A stretch of DNA of 64,000 nucleotides from JBGPQJ01 sp963829485. Lineage in GTDB: Bacteria > Chloroflexota > Anaerolineae > Anaerolineales > Villigracilaceae. The stretch spans positions 372,001 to 436,000 of the forward strand of contig CAWHIK010000010.1 of assembly GCA_963829485.1 (NCBI GenBank). Reading direction: 5' to 3'. This document shows positions 1 through 9,627 of this stretch, piece by piece. The translations under genes were made by a program, and so were the position numbers. How positions within the stretch are numbered: the stretch's first letter is position 1; every line of letters starts with the position of its first letter. The notes beneath the pieces are model-generated. The model was not told where the DNA came from. It worked only from the letters and a program-made list of their open reading frames with translations, and did no database searches.

Positions 1-72
1 CCGGAAGGTTCCTACTTGAAAGGACTGATTTGCCTCAAGCAATAAATTTTTACGATTATTAAGGTTTAAATC

Positions 73-104
73 AAAAGAGCGGTCCAACGACCGCTCTTAA
101 AGTT
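73..104 (-). terminator. Hairpin terminator after the 77-aa membrane protein gene
   Basis: A 9-bp inverted repeat (75-83 with 90-98, arm AAGAGCGGT) lies just past the stop of the minus-strand gene at 108. The T tail on the minus strand is short and interrupted, so it may be a weak terminator. Bases 1-72 are AT-rich and I see no gene in them. Confidence 0.6.
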
Positions 105-107
105 TAA

Positions 108-341
108 TCAATCTTCGCCCAGTTTGCCAATGGCCCGTAAAAGTCCAAAGACCAGCAAGCCGATTTTTATTCCGTCGGTGGGTGTCACCGCGACGGTGGT
201 TTCGTTCTTCTCAGCCCGGCGGGCAAGGAGAAAAGCTCCTGCCAACCCGGCCAGTGCGCCAAGGAGCGCGCCGCCGGCAAGCGTTTTCAATTTCCAGGTG
301 CGGTCCGAATAAACTTCCATTTCTTCATAATCTTTTCCCAT
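108..341 (-). CDS. Small glycine-rich membrane protein
   Basis: I do not recognise a family for this 77-residue protein. It has a charged N-terminus (about 1-20), then a Gly/Ala/Leu-rich transmembrane stretch (about 21-41) ending in ArgArg, a polar segment, and a second hydrophobic stretch (about 58-70). The start is supported by a GGAGG ribosome site about 4 bases upstream. It lies 9 bases downstream of the next minus-strand membrane protein gene, so the two are probably co-transcribed. Function unknown; a small envelope protein is the most that can be said. Confidence 0.65.
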   Translation of the reverse strand: MGKDYEEMEVYSDRTWKLKTLAGGALLGALAGLAGAFLLARRAEKNETTVAVTPTDGIKIGLLVFGLLRAIGKLGED

Positions 342-351
342 AAGACCTCCA

Positions 352-771
352 TTATTCCTTGCGGAATATCCTGCCCGGTACGCTCAACCATGATTTGAGT
401 ATCAGGATGGGCTCTGTGGATTTCCCTGCATAATGGTTGACTTGAGCAGTCACATTGAGCACCGCATCCTGAGCCTGGGAACTGTACACTGGCAGGATTT
501 TGTAGACATATTGGGCTTCGTAGATAAAAACGGATAAGATAACCAAAAGAAGGAAGGAGACCACCATGATCGGGATCACCAGCAGGATGGTCGCCACGGC
601 CGCCCACTTGGCTGCGTCTCCGCCCTGGATCGTCCCATACACAATGATGAGCGCCAGTGAGACCCCCAGAATCGCAACGCTCAATACCGGGGCAAGGATC
701 TGCCACCTTCGTTCCTTGCGATGGCGCAGGTACGATTCTCTGGGTGCTGGGGGAACGATGGGTTCGTTCAT
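352..771 (-). CDS. Membrane protein with two transmembrane helices
   Basis: This 139-residue protein has a Pro/Arg-rich cytoplasmic N-terminus, two strong hydrophobic helices (about 25-46 and 55-82), and an amphipathic C-terminal tail. I recognise no conserved domain. It sits directly upstream of the 77-residue membrane protein and probably shares its transcript. A TAAAAT hexamer lies 9 bases before the ATG with no clear Shine-Dalgarno site, so its mRNA may have a very short leader. Function unknown. Confidence 0.65.
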   Translation of the reverse strand: MNEPIVPPAPRESYLRHRKERRWQILAPVLSVAILGVSLALIIVYGTIQGGDAAKWAAVATILLVIPIMVVSFLLLVILSVFIYEAQYVYKILPVYSSQAQDAVLNVTAQVNHYAGKSTEPILILKSWLSVPGRIFRKE

Positions 772-804
772 GGTGTTACTATTTTAGCATAAATGAGTAA
801 GAAC

Positions 805-840
805 AACTTCTCCAGCAGAACATTGCCCGCTGGAGAAGTT
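805..840 (-). terminator. Hairpin after the malic enzyme gene
   Basis: A perfect 12-bp stem (805-816 with 829-840, arm AACTTCTCCAGC) with a 12-base loop lies 23 bases past the malic enzyme stop. The T-run is poor. The stem core is almost the same as that of the hairpin behind rny at 12460-12494. Confidence 0.5.
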
Positions 841-863
841 GGCTTGATTGGACCAGCGTATTC

Positions 864-3134
864 CTATTTACGGCTGGCGGAATCCATGACAGCCACGGCC
901 GCAATTTCCACGATATCGTTCACCTCGTCACCGATTTGCAGGACATGGATTGGAGCGCCAACTCCGAGCAGGATGGGACCGATCGCCTTGGCATTGCCCA
1001 GCCTTGCCAGCAGTTTATAGGCGATGTTGGCTGATTCGAGCGACGGGAACACCAGCACATTGGCATCCTTGACCGCGCTGAAGGGGAACCGTTCATCGAT
1101 GATATCGCCCACCACGGCTGTATCCGCCTGCATTTCACCGTCGAATGGGAAATCGGGGCAGCGCGCCTTGACCAATTCCACGGCTTTGCGGACTTTGGCT
1201 GATAACGGGTGGGGCGTGGAACCGAAATTGGAGAACGATAGGAATGCCACCCGTGGTTCAATTTCCATTTGCTTGGCGAAATTTGCTGCCAGGCAGGCAA
1301 TGGCGGCAAGGTCTTCCGCTGTCGGGTCAATGTTGACGGTGGCATCGGTGAAGAAATATGTCCTGTCGTCAACGATCATGATGTAGACACCCGCAGCCCT
1401 GGCTGCTCCCTGTGCCGTATGGTGGATCTGCAGTGCCGGCCGGATGACATCGGGGTATTCATAGGTCAAGCCGGAGATGAAAGCGTCCGCCTCGCCCATT
1501 TTGACCATCATCGGACCAAGGACGTTCGGTTCGTGGATCTGCTTGAGAGCATCGCGCTTGTTCAAGCCTTTTCTCTGGCGGATGTCGTAATAGGCTTCCG
1601 CATACTTGTCCAGCGATTCAAGGTGTGACGGGTCGGTGACCTTTGGTTTGAATTCGATCCCAAGCTGTTTGATTTTTTCTTCGATGACTGACGCCCTTCC
1701 GATCAGGATCGGAGTTGCGATCCCTTCTTCCTTCACCTGGAAGGCAGCGCGGATGATCTTGGATTCCTCGCCTTCGCCGAAGACAACACGTTTCTTACCT
1801 TTGGTCGCTTTGGCCTTATTCATTATGAAGTAGCGGATCTGTTCGCCTTTGCCCAGGCGATAGGCGAGTTTTTCCCGGTATTCGTCCATGTCGATGGTCT
1901 TGCGCGCCACGCCGGTTTCCATCGCCATCTTTGGCCACAGCAGGAGCCTCCCAAAGCAGGACGCGCGGATCGAGCGGCTTGGGGATGATGTATTCGGGAC
2001 CAAGCTTCATGCTGTCCACGCCGTAGGCGCGCAGCACAGAATCGGGCACATCTTCCTTGGCCAGCGCTGCGAGAGCCTGGGAGGCGGCGAATTTCATTTC
2101 CTCGTTGATGGCTTTTGCGCGGACATCCAGCGCGCCGCGGAAGATGAAGGGGAAGCCCAGAACGTTGTTGACCTGGTTCGGGTAGTCCGACCGGCCTGTC
2201 GCAACGATGGAATCAGGGACCGGCTTCCTTGGCAAGCTCGTACTTGATCTCGGGGTCCGGGTTGGCCATGGCAAAGATGATCGGGCGCTCTGCCATGGAT
2301 CTTGACCATCTCCGGGGTGAGCACGTTGGCGACGGACAAGCCGTAGAACACATCCGCGCCGCGGACGGCATCCGCCAGGGTGCGGTGACCCTTATCGTCT
2401 ACCGCCAGCTTGTCCTTGTATTTGTTCATACCTTCAGCGCGGCCTTTGTAAACCACACCCTTGGTATCCACCAGCATGATGTGCTCGCGCTTCACCCCCC
2501 AGCGGATGGCGAGTTCGGCGCATGAGATGGCCGATGCCCCTGCTCCGGAGATGACGATGCGGATATCCTTGTGCTTTTTCCCGGTCAGCTCGAGCGAATT
2601 GGCGAGCGCTGCCGAAGAGATGATGGCGGTCCCGTGCTGGTCGTCATGGAAGACCGGAATGTCCAGCATCTTCTTCAGTTCTTCTTCGATGTAAAAACAT
2701 TCAGGGGCTTTAATGTCCTCGAGATTGATGCCGCCAAAGGTGGGAGCAATGGCTTTGACCACGCGGATGATCTCATCTGGGTCGTGGCTGTCCACTTCGA
2801 TATCGAAAACGTCCACATCCGCAAATTTCTTGAAGAGGACCCCTTTTCCTTCCATCACAGGCTTGCCAGCCAGCGCGCCTCGATCGCCCAGCCCTAGGAT
2901 GGCTGTCCCGTTCGAGATGACCGCCACCAAGTTGCCCTTGGATGTGTACTCATAGGCCATGTTGAGGTCTTTTTCGATTTCAAGGACAGGGTGCGCGACA
3001 CCGGGAGAATAAGCCAGGCTGAGGTCGCGCTGCGTATCCATGGGTTTGGTCGGGACTATCGCGATTTTGCCGGGCTTATCCTTCAGGTGATGATATTCCA
3101 GGGCGTCTTCGCGGGTGATGGAAAGTTTTGCCAT
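864..3134 (-). CDS. maeB: NADP-type malic enzyme with phosphotransacetylase-like C-terminal domain (frame-disrupted)
   Basis: Oxidatively decarboxylates malate to pyruvate, making NAD(P)H in the cytoplasm. The frame from 3134 carries the malic-enzyme N-terminal domain (AYSPGVAHP, NGTAILGLGDRGALAGKPVMEGK, with FHDDQHGTA) and the Rossmann domain up to about 2300. The protein then continues through two other frames (ERPIIFAMANPDPEIKYELA, then SDYPNQVNNVLGFPFIFRGALD) and finishes as a phosphate acetyltransferase-like domain from about 1929 to 864 (RVVFGEGEESKIIRAA near its start). Breaks lie near 2300, 2214-2218 and 1929. Each acts as one extra base, so the frame closes again at net +3. Joined length is about 755 residues, normal for MaeB. 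A free-standing Pta was considered, but the linker between the domains is continuous. Start ATG at 3134 has a GGAGG site. The breaks are probably sequence errors; true decay is possible. Confidence 0.85.
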
Positions 3135-3355
3135 GTTTCCTCCATTGAGATCAAAGATTTCGGATGCAATTACAATGGATTATTCCATATTAATCAGTTG
3201 CGGGATAGTTCAATTTGTCACGTTATTGTTGGATGGATTACTGATGAAGGATGATTCATACCCGACGCGTACAAAAATACCCTTCAATATTGAATTGGAC
3301 TATAATGGTCGCGAACACCTTCATATAATTGGATTGTTTTACCGGGGAGTATCAG

Positions 3356-4249
3356 ATGGCGGTTTCATTAAAGGATAAGGTTGTTCTGATTACTGGAGCT
3401 TCTTCCGGTTTTGGAGCGAGCGCTGCTGAATTGTTCGCCCGTGAAGGGGCGGCGGTCATTCTGGCAGCCCGTCGTATCGACCGTTTGCAGGATCTGGCCG
3501 GGAAAATCCAGGCGCAAGGGGGCGAGGCGATTGCCGTGCCGGTGGACATATCCGAACAGGCTGAGATCGATAATTTAATCCAGACAGTGTTGGATATTTA
3601 CGACCGCATCGATATTCTATTCAATAACGCGGGGTTCGGAAGGCTTGATTTTCTTGAGAACCTGACCACGCGCAGGGATATTGAAATGCAGGTGACCATC
3701 AACCTGGTAGGCACGATCCAGGTGACCCGCGCGGTTCTTCCCTATATGTTTCGCCGCCGGCAGGGACACATCATCAACATGTCGTCTGTTGCTGGATACA
3801 TTGGCGCGCCGTCCTATACGATTTATGCCGCGACCAAGTATGGAGTGCGCGGATTTACCGAATCGCTGCGGCGGGAAGTTTCACCGTTTGGGATCAAAGT
3901 ATCCGGGATTTACCCGGGACCGGCCGCCACCGAATTTGGCCAGCACACCGGCTCATCCGGATTCAAAAAGAAACTCCGCATTCCTGCCTGGACCACCATG
4001 ACGTCTGAATCCGTTGCGCAAAAGGTTATTCAGGTGGCCAAGCATCCGCGCCGGACGGTGATCATGCCCTGGTGGTTCCAACCGATCATCTGGGTCAATT
4101 ATTTATTCCCGGCAGTGGTGGACTGGGTGATCAGGAAAAAATTCACCGATAAATACCATCATCCGGATATCTACCCGCCTGCGTCGAATGAAAAAGACAC
4201 TCAGCCATCGCCTGGCAAGGAATCCCCAACTGTTCCACCTGAATTTTGA
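3356..4249 (+). CDS. Short-chain dehydrogenase/reductase (classical SDR)
   Basis: A 297-residue NAD(P)-dependent oxidoreductase; substrate unknown. It has the cofactor motif TGASSGFG near residue 15, an Asn in the NNAG motif near 92, a catalytic Ser in MSSVAG, and YAATK as the catalytic Tyr/Lys pair. The C-terminus has a hydrophobic stretch (about 230-255) and a Pro-rich tail, longer than in the simplest SDRs, which suggests loose membrane association. ATG at 3356 is chosen over the TTG at 3329 because GGGGAG sits 7 bases ahead of it. It is divergent from the malic enzyme gene, and a TATAAT at 3301-3306 could be its -10 box. Confidence 0.85.
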   Translation: MAVSLKDKVVLITGASSGFGASAAELFAREGAAVILAARRIDRLQDLAGKIQAQGGEAIAVPVDISEQAEIDNLIQTVLDIYDRIDILFNNAGFGRLDFLENLTTRRDIEMQVTINLVGTIQVTRAVLPYMFRRRQGHIINMSSVAGYIGAPSYTIYAATKYGVRGFTESLRREVSPFGIKVSGIYPGPAATEFGQHTGSSGFKKKLRIPAWTTMTSESVAQKVIQVAKHPRRTVIMPWWFQPIIWVNYLFPAVVDWVIRKKFTDKYHHPDIYPPASNEKDTQPSPGKESPTVPPEF

Positions 4250-4287
4250 TTTTGGAAAGCCTATAACGTCCTCATGCTGGAGTTTCC

Positions 4288-5391
4288 ATGACACCTCGAA
4301 TGGAGAAACTGTTCGCCGAATTAAAAAGAGCCGGCCTGGATGCAGTAGCGATAAATCCGGGACCGACTCTGACATATCTCTCCGGTCTGCGGTTCCATCT
4401 CATGGAGCGGCCGGTGGTGATGTTCTTCGCACCAGGTCGAAACCCTGTCATCGTCTTACCCGAGTTGGAGCTGCAAAAGGTAAAGCATCTGCCCTGGCAG
4501 GTTGATGCTTTTTCATATGGAGAGAATCCCACAGAATGGGATGATTCGTTTATAAACGCTATCGCGTCCATGGGTCTGGATGGGAAAAACATTGGTGTGG
4601 AACCGCGAGCCATGCGCCTGCTGGAGTTTCGATATATCAAAGCAGGCGCTCCGGAAGCCGATTTCCCGGATGCTTCTGCTGCACTGGGTCGTCTTCGTGT
4701 TTGTAAAGACGCAGACGAAGTCACTCGGATGCGGCGTGCAGTCCACATCGCACAGGATGCACTGGAGGCGACCCTTTCTTTTATCAAAATCGGTTTGACG
4801 GAGAAAGAAGTGGCGAACGAGCTGGTCACACAGTTGCTGCGGCATGGTTCCGAGCCTGAAATGCCATTCAGCCCCATCGTGAGCAGCGGACCGAACAGCG
4901 CCAACCCGCATGCCTCGCCCACGGACCGTAAACTCCAGGCTGGAGATCTGCTGGTCGTGGATTGGGGTGCGGCGTATGAGGGTTACATTTCCGACCTTAC
5001 ACGCACATTCGCCGTGGGTGAAGTTGACCGGGAATTCCATAAAATCCACAGGATAGTACAGGATGCCAATGCGGCAGGTAGAGCTGCGGGAAAACCGGGC
5101 GTTCCTTGCGCGGAGGTGGACAAGGCAGCCCGAAAAGTCATCGTCGATGCCGGTTATGGCGAGTTTTTCACACACCGTACGGGGCATGGGATAGGAATGG
5201 AAGGCCACGAAGATCCTTACATGCGCGGGGACAACATGCAACTGCTCGAGCCGGGCATGGCTTACACGGTGGAGCCGGGAATTTACCTTCCTGACCGCAA
5301 CGGGGTGCGCATCGAAGATAACATGGTCGTCACTGAGACAGGCGTCGAATCGCTTAGTGACATGCCGCGAGAAATAAGAGTCGTTGGATAA
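4288..5391 (+). CDS. M24 family Xaa-Pro aminopeptidase
   Basis: A cytoplasmic metallopeptidase expected to remove N-terminal residues before proline or to split X-Pro dipeptides. Length 367 residues: N-terminal creatinase-like domain (about 1-130), then a pita-bread catalytic domain. The five metal ligands are visible as Asp225, Asp236, His300, Glu329 and Glu343, with the auxiliary His208. The ATG follows a GGAG site. It starts 38 bases after the SDR gene and heads a run of loosely linked plus-strand genes. PepP and PepQ cannot be separated from sequence alone. Confidence 0.92.
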   Translation: MTPRMEKLFAELKRAGLDAVAINPGPTLTYLSGLRFHLMERPVVMFFAPGRNPVIVLPELELQKVKHLPWQVDAFSYGENPTEWDDSFINAIASMGLDGKNIGVEPRAMRLLEFRYIKAGAPEADFPDASAALGRLRVCKDADEVTRMRRAVHIAQDALEATLSFIKIGLTEKEVANELVTQLLRHGSEPEMPFSPIVSSGPNSANPHASPTDRKLQAGDLLVVDWGAAYEGYISDLTRTFAVGEVDREFHKIHRIVQDANAAGRAAGKPGVPCAEVDKAARKVIVDAGYGEFFTHRTGHGIGMEGHEDPYMRGDNMQLLEPGMAYTVEPGIYLPDRNGVRIEDNMVVTETGVESLSDMPREIRVVG

Positions 5392-5417
5392 TCCAAAAAT
5401 TCCTATTGGAATTGCAT

Positions 5418-5969
5418 ATGAGTATTGTTGAAACTTATCTCGATCTACTCGATGCTCAGCGCGAAGCAGCCTTCACGGCGCTGGGTGGGATCACGGATAC
5501 CCAGATATGGAAACCTCCTGCCCCGAAGGAGTGGTCAATAGGGCAGCTACTGAATCATAATTATTTGTTGGTGGCTTCCACCATTCCTTATGTAAAGGCA
5601 GCATGGAAGTACTTTAACAAACGCGGCGAACGGTATCGAAGCCGCCCTTATCAAACAGAAATTAACGATGTCTATCGGGAGCCGAAATTCCCGATGTGGG
5701 TGGGTTTTCTCTGGAAGCCGAAGTTTTCAGCAAAAAATCCTGTCCCATATGAGAGACTTAAAAATGAAATCCGCACTTTGCATTCAGATGTGCGAGCCTT
5801 CTACACCGGCAAGGATGAAGACGTATTGGGCAATGTCTTCCTTTACGACCCTTTGTTCGGATGGATTAATTTGATCGTAACACTGCGCATTGGCATTTAT
5901 CACGACCAGTTGCACTTCGACGATATGGTCAAGCTCGCGGGTGAGGTGCGGGGAGACCATGCAGATTAA
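5418..5969 (+). CDS. DinB-like (four-helix bundle) metalloenzyme family protein
   Basis: A 183-residue protein of the DinB/YfiT-like superfamily, whose members bind a metal through three histidines and often act in thiol-dependent or unknown reactions. The likely ligands are His47 (in LLNHNYL) and the pair His162 and His166 (YHDQLHFDD). The WSIGQLLNH pattern is typical of helix 2. ATG 5418 is preferred to the upstream TTG. Its last 11 bases overlap the aminotransferase start, so translation is probably coupled. Substrate unknown. Confidence 0.8.
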   Translation: MSIVETYLDLLDAQREAAFTALGGITDTQIWKPPAPKEWSIGQLLNHNYLLVASTIPYVKAAWKYFNKRGERYRSRPYQTEINDVYREPKFPMWVGFLWKPKFSAKNPVPYERLKNEIRTLHSDVRAFYTGKDEDVLGNVFLYDPLFGWINLIVTLRIGIYHDQLHFDDMVKLAGEVRGDHAD

Positions 5970-7065
5970 TCCATTCAAACTTGAGCGTTTCTTTGCCAAA
6001 TATGAGTTCAGCGCGCGTTACTTGTTGTGCAGCTCGGACTGCGAATCCCTTTCAGTGGGAGAATTGCTCGCTCTCGAACCCGGTGCGGATGAAGATTTAC
6101 GCAAGCACTGGCTTGGCTATACCGAATCCTTGGGTTCACCCTCGCTGCGAAAGGAAATATCCAAAATCTACTCAACCATCTCGCCGGAGGAAATCCTTGT
6201 CTTCAGCGGGGCGGAGGAGGGGATATTCCTGTTCGTGCTGGCTGCCCTCAAGGAGGGCGACCACCTCATCGTCCACTGGCCGTGTTACCAATCTCTCTTC
6301 GAGGTGGCAAAGGGGATTGGAGTGGATGTCACCCTTTGGAAAGCCCGTGAGGAGAACGGCTGGGCGTTGGATCTTGATGAACTTAAAGGGCTTGTCAAGC
6401 CGGAGACGCGCGCGATCATTGTCAACACACCGCATAACCCTACCGGATTCCTCATGCCGCGTTCGGATTTCGACACATTAAATCGGTTCGTCCAGGAACG
6501 CGGCTTGATTCTCTTCTGCGACGAAGTCTATCGCGAGCTGGAGTATGATCCCGAAAATAGACTCCCGTCAGCCTGCGATGTAAATCCCACGGCAATCTCG
6601 CTGGGTGTAATGTCGAAAACCTATGGGCTGGCCGGTTTGCGCATCGGATGGATCGCCACTCACCGGTCCGAACTCCTTCAGCAGATCGCTTCTCTCAAAG
6701 ATTACACCACCATCTGCAACAGTGCGCCGAGTGAGTTCCTCTCGGAGATTGCGTTGCGCCACCGAGAGCAGCTCGCTGGGCGCAACCTTGAGATAATTTC
6801 CCACAATCTCACCCTTCTGGATGGATTCTTTTCGAGATATGCAAACCGGTTCGACTGGATTCGCCCCAAGGCAGGTCCGATCGCCTTCCCCAAACTGTTG
6901 GATGGAGATATCGAGACGTTTTGTGATGAGCTTGTTCACGAAAGCGGCGTGCTTCTACTGCCCGGAACGCTCTATAATCACCCGGGAAACCATTTCCGAA
7001 TTGGGTTTGCGCGCAGGAACATGCCGGAAGCGCTGGCACAACTGGAGAAATTCTTAACGGGATAA
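5959..7065 (+). CDS. Class I/II pyridoxal-phosphate aminotransferase
   Basis: A 368-residue fold-type I PLP enzyme. Visible active-site residues are Asn160 (PHNPTG), Asp188, Tyr191, the Schiff-base Lys220 (MSKTYGLAGLRIG) and Arg228. It is slightly short for an aspartate aminotransferase, because the N-terminal arm is reduced. Substrate cannot be told. The ATG at 5959 is used; the frame extends upstream, but that part overlaps the DinB-like gene. A GGGGAG site sits about 2-5 bases before the start. The next gene (tag) begins 14 bases after its stop. Confidence 0.88.
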   Translation: MQINPFKLERFFAKYEFSARYLLCSSDCESLSVGELLALEPGADEDLRKHWLGYTESLGSPSLRKEISKIYSTISPEEILVFSGAEEGIFLFVLAALKEGDHLIVHWPCYQSLFEVAKGIGVDVTLWKAREENGWALDLDELKGLVKPETRAIIVNTPHNPTGFLMPRSDFDTLNRFVQERGLILFCDEVYRELEYDPENRLPSACDVNPTAISLGVMSKTYGLAGLRIGWIATHRSELLQQIASLKDYTTICNSAPSEFLSEIALRHREQLAGRNLEIISHNLTLLDGFFSRYANRFDWIRPKAGPIAFPKLLDGDIETFCDELVHESGVLLLPGTLYNHPGNHFRIGFARRNMPEALAQLEKFLTG

Positions 7066-7079
7066 TTTCAGGAGTGAAA

Positions 7080-7643
7080 ATGACGGCTTATTGTGACTAC
7101 TGCAACGGACACCCCGAAGATACCTACAATAAGGATTACCATGACCGGGAATATGGCTTCCCTCTCAAAGACGACAATCAATTATTTGAGCGCTTGATGC
7201 TGGAGATTAATCAAGCCGGGCTGTCCTGGATCACCATCCTCAAGAAGAAAAGCAATTTTCACAGTGCCTACGATGGATTTGACGTGGACACGGTTGCGGG
7301 TTACAAGGCAAAAGACCGCGCGCGATTGCTCGCCGATGCCGGCATCATTCGCAACCGGCTGAAGGTCAATGCAGCCATCGAAAATGCGCGTCGCATACAG
7401 ACCTTGCAGGCGGAATACGGTTCATTCAAAAAATGGCTTGACGTAAACCATCCTCAAAACCTGGAGGAGTGGGCAAAATTGTTCAAAAATACTTTTTTAT
7501 TCACTGGAGGAGAAATTGTCCGAGAGTTCCTCGTCAGTACGGGTTATTTTCCTGGCGCGCATGGCGAAGATTGCCCGATTTTCGTGTTGGTGAAAAGGAA
7601 AAATCCACCCTGGGTGAAAACTTTGAAATCTGGAGCACGGTAG
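7080..7643 (+). CDS. tag: DNA-3-methyladenine glycosylase I
   Basis: Excises 3-methyladenine from alkylated DNA, starting base-excision repair. The 187-residue protein keeps the zinc ligands of the TAG family (Cys5, His21, and His161-x3-Cys165) and the base-recognition region DDNQLFERLMLEINQAGLSW. ATG 7080 is preferred to GTG 7074 because AGGAG then falls 5 bases upstream. Its stop lies inside the hairpin terminator at 7635-7662. Confidence 0.93.
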   Translation: MTAYCDYCNGHPEDTYNKDYHDREYGFPLKDDNQLFERLMLEINQAGLSWITILKKKSNFHSAYDGFDVDTVAGYKAKDRARLLADAGIIRNRLKVNAAIENARRIQTLQAEYGSFKKWLDVNHPQNLEEWAKLFKNTFLFTGGEIVREFLVSTGYFPGAHGEDCPIFVLVKRKNPPWVKTLKSGAR

Positions 7644-7662
7644 AAGATGCCGTGCTTTTTTT
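7635..7662 (+). terminator. Rho-independent terminator of tag
   Basis: Six-bp stem GCACGG (7635-7640) with CCGTGC (7650-7655), followed by seven T residues. It overlaps the tag stop codon. Confidence 0.85.
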
Positions 7663-7681
7663 ATCGTTATATAATAAGCAC

Positions 7682-8458
7682 ATGTCCCAAATAATGCACA
7701 CCGCCGAACCCTTCTTATTCCCCGGGAAGTCACCTGTGGGAGTTTTACTCACCCATGGCTTCACCGGCACCCCCAAGGAAATGCGTTGGATGGGGGAGTA
7801 TTTGAACCGCGAGCATGGATTCACCGTGTTGGGAATCCGCTTGACCGGACACGCCACCCACTCTGAGGATATGATTCGGTCCCGGTATACAGATTGGCAG
7901 GCTTCGGTGGAGGATGGTTTTCACATGCTCTCGGGAGTGGCAAAAAACATCTACTTGTGCGGGTTGTCAATGGGCGGTATCCTGTCGCTCTATTCCGCAT
8001 CGAAACTCCCGGTAAGGGGTGTCATTGCCATGTCTACTCCTTATAAGCTGCCGGACGACCCGCGGTTGACAATTGCGCGGCAATTAAGTGTATTTCTGCG
8101 ATACATGCCTAAGAATAAGGAACAGCCTGGTGCCGGCTGGTTTGGCGATGCCTGGAAGAATTATCATGTCTCCTACGGGAAGAACCCGGTGCGGTCGATT
8201 GCCGAGCTTAATAAATTGCTGGAAGAAATGCGTGCTGCATTACCCGGGATCAAAGTTCCTGTGCTGCTCATCCACTCTCGTAATGATGACTATGTGATCA
8301 AAGACAGCATGGACCGCATCTATGCGGATCTCAGAACTCAGGATAAGACCAGGTTATGGGTGGAAGGCGCGGGGCATGTGATCACTGAAGAGCCCATCCG
8401 CGAGCAGGTTTACAAGGCGGCAGCCGAATTCATCCATCGGGTTGAAAGATTGGCATGA
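7682..8458 (+). CDS. Alpha/beta-hydrolase, carboxylesterase or monoacylglycerol-lipase type
   Basis: A 258-residue serine hydrolase expected to cleave acyl esters. It has the oxyanion motif THGFTG (His25-Gly26), nucleophile Ser96 in GLSMGG, an acid at Asp202 or Asp203 and His232 (GAGHV). The frame opens upstream inside tag, but the natural start is ATG 7682. TATAAT at 7670-7675 ends 6 bases before it and no Shine-Dalgarno site is present, which fits a leaderless mRNA made after the tag terminator. The stop overlaps the MFS start (ATGA), so the two are coupled. Confidence 0.88.
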   Translation: MSQIMHTAEPFLFPGKSPVGVLLTHGFTGTPKEMRWMGEYLNREHGFTVLGIRLTGHATHSEDMIRSRYTDWQASVEDGFHMLSGVAKNIYLCGLSMGGILSLYSASKLPVRGVIAMSTPYKLPDDPRLTIARQLSVFLRYMPKNKEQPGAGWFGDAWKNYHVSYGKNPVRSIAELNKLLEEMRAALPGIKVPVLLIHSRNDDYVIKDSMDRIYADLRTQDKTRLWVEGAGHVITEEPIREQVYKAAAEFIHRVERLA

Positions 8459-9621
8459 CCTCCGACCTGTTGCTGATCGGTCTTTCACTCCTGACATGGG
8501 GACTCGGCGAGGGGGCTTTTTTCTATTTCCAGCCGATCTATCTTCAACAATTAGGCGCGAACCCGGTGCAGATTGGATTCATCCTGGGTATATCCGGCGT
8601 CGCGATGACCCTTGCTCACATCCCGGCGGGATACCTCGCCGACCGGATAGGCCGAAAACCGCTGCTGGTGGCAGCCTGGTGCATGGGCATTCTGTCTACT
8701 GCGTTGATGGCTTTGGCAACCACGCTGCCGGTATTCGTCGCCGGCATCGTGTTATATGGCGTGACCGCCTTTGTGATCTCACCCCTCAATAGCTACATCA
8801 CAACCGCGCGCGGAAAGTTCTCCGTCGGGCGCGCCATCACGCTGACTTCGGCCATGTACAATACTGGCGCAGTAGCAGGTCCGCTTCTCGGTGGTTACAT
8901 CGGGACACACTATGGTTTGCGATATATCTATTTCTTCGCTGTGATTGTTTTTGTGATTTCAACAATTGTTATTTTGTTTATCCACTCGCAGCCGCTTGAA
9001 AAGCACGACCCCGACAGTCCCCCTGTCAATCTTCTTTCCAACCAGCGTTATCTCGGATTCATGGTCATCGCATTTTTCACCATGTTCGCGATGTATCTTC
9101 CGCAGCCACTTACACCGAACTTTCTACAGGACCAGCGCGGCATCACCATTTCCCAGATTGGGCAGATCGGTGCTATCGGCAGCCTGGGGAATGTGGTGAT
9201 GAACCTGACATTGGGGCAGCTCGACGCACGGATGGGATATATAATTGGCCAGGCTGCAGTCGCTATGTACACACTGCTTATATGGCGCGGAAGTGGATTG
9301 CCTTGGTATGCTTTGGCTTATTTTCTTCTCGGTGGTTTCCGTGTCTCCCGTGCCATGGTCACAGCGCAGGTGCGTGGACTTATCCATGGGGCTCAAATGG
9401 GTTTGGCTTACGGCATGACGGAAACCATTAATGCCTTTCCCATCATCCTGGCGCCTCCCATCGCTGGGTTGATTTACGCTCAGGATCCCGAGATGATCTA
9501 CCCCCTCGCCTTTGTTTTGATCGTCATCAGCATTTTCATCAGTTGGAGATTTGCTCCGCGGTCAATTCCTCCTGGTGAACCTGTTTTGGATGATTTTTCC
9601 GCTCCCGGATTACCCGACTAG
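8455..9621 (+). CDS. Major facilitator superfamily transporter
   Basis: A 388-residue integral membrane protein with about 12 hydrophobic helices. It carries the MFS loop 2-3 signature (GYLADRIGRKPLL, about 61-73). This suggests a proton-driven exporter or importer of small molecules; substrate unknown. It starts within the ATGA overlap with the esterase gene and is followed 6 bases later by the metallo-hydrolase gene, so the three probably form an operon. Confidence 0.88.
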   Translation: MTSDLLLIGLSLLTWGLGEGAFFYFQPIYLQQLGANPVQIGFILGISGVAMTLAHIPAGYLADRIGRKPLLVAAWCMGILSTALMALATTLPVFVAGIVLYGVTAFVISPLNSYITTARGKFSVGRAITLTSAMYNTGAVAGPLLGGYIGTHYGLRYIYFFAVIVFVISTIVILFIHSQPLEKHDPDSPPVNLLSNQRYLGFMVIAFFTMFAMYLPQPLTPNFLQDQRGITISQIGQIGAIGSLGNVVMNLTLGQLDARMGYIIGQAAVAMYTLLIWRGSGLPWYALAYFLLGGFRVSRAMVTAQVRGLIHGAQMGLAYGMTETINAFPIILAPPIAGLIYAQDPEMIYPLAFVLIVISIFISWRFAPRSIPPGEPVLDDFSAPGLPD

Positions 9622-9627
9622 ACTGCC

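Noticed and set aside
864..2003. A free-standing phosphate acetyltransferase gene
   Set aside because: The preceding frames encode a continuous MaeB linker and malic enzyme domains, so this is the C-terminal domain of MaeB after a frame break.
864..3134. Programmed frameshifting in the broken genes
   Set aside because: No slippery heptamers or stop-linked signals at the sites, several breaks per gene, and offsetting indels in lysS all point to sequence errors.
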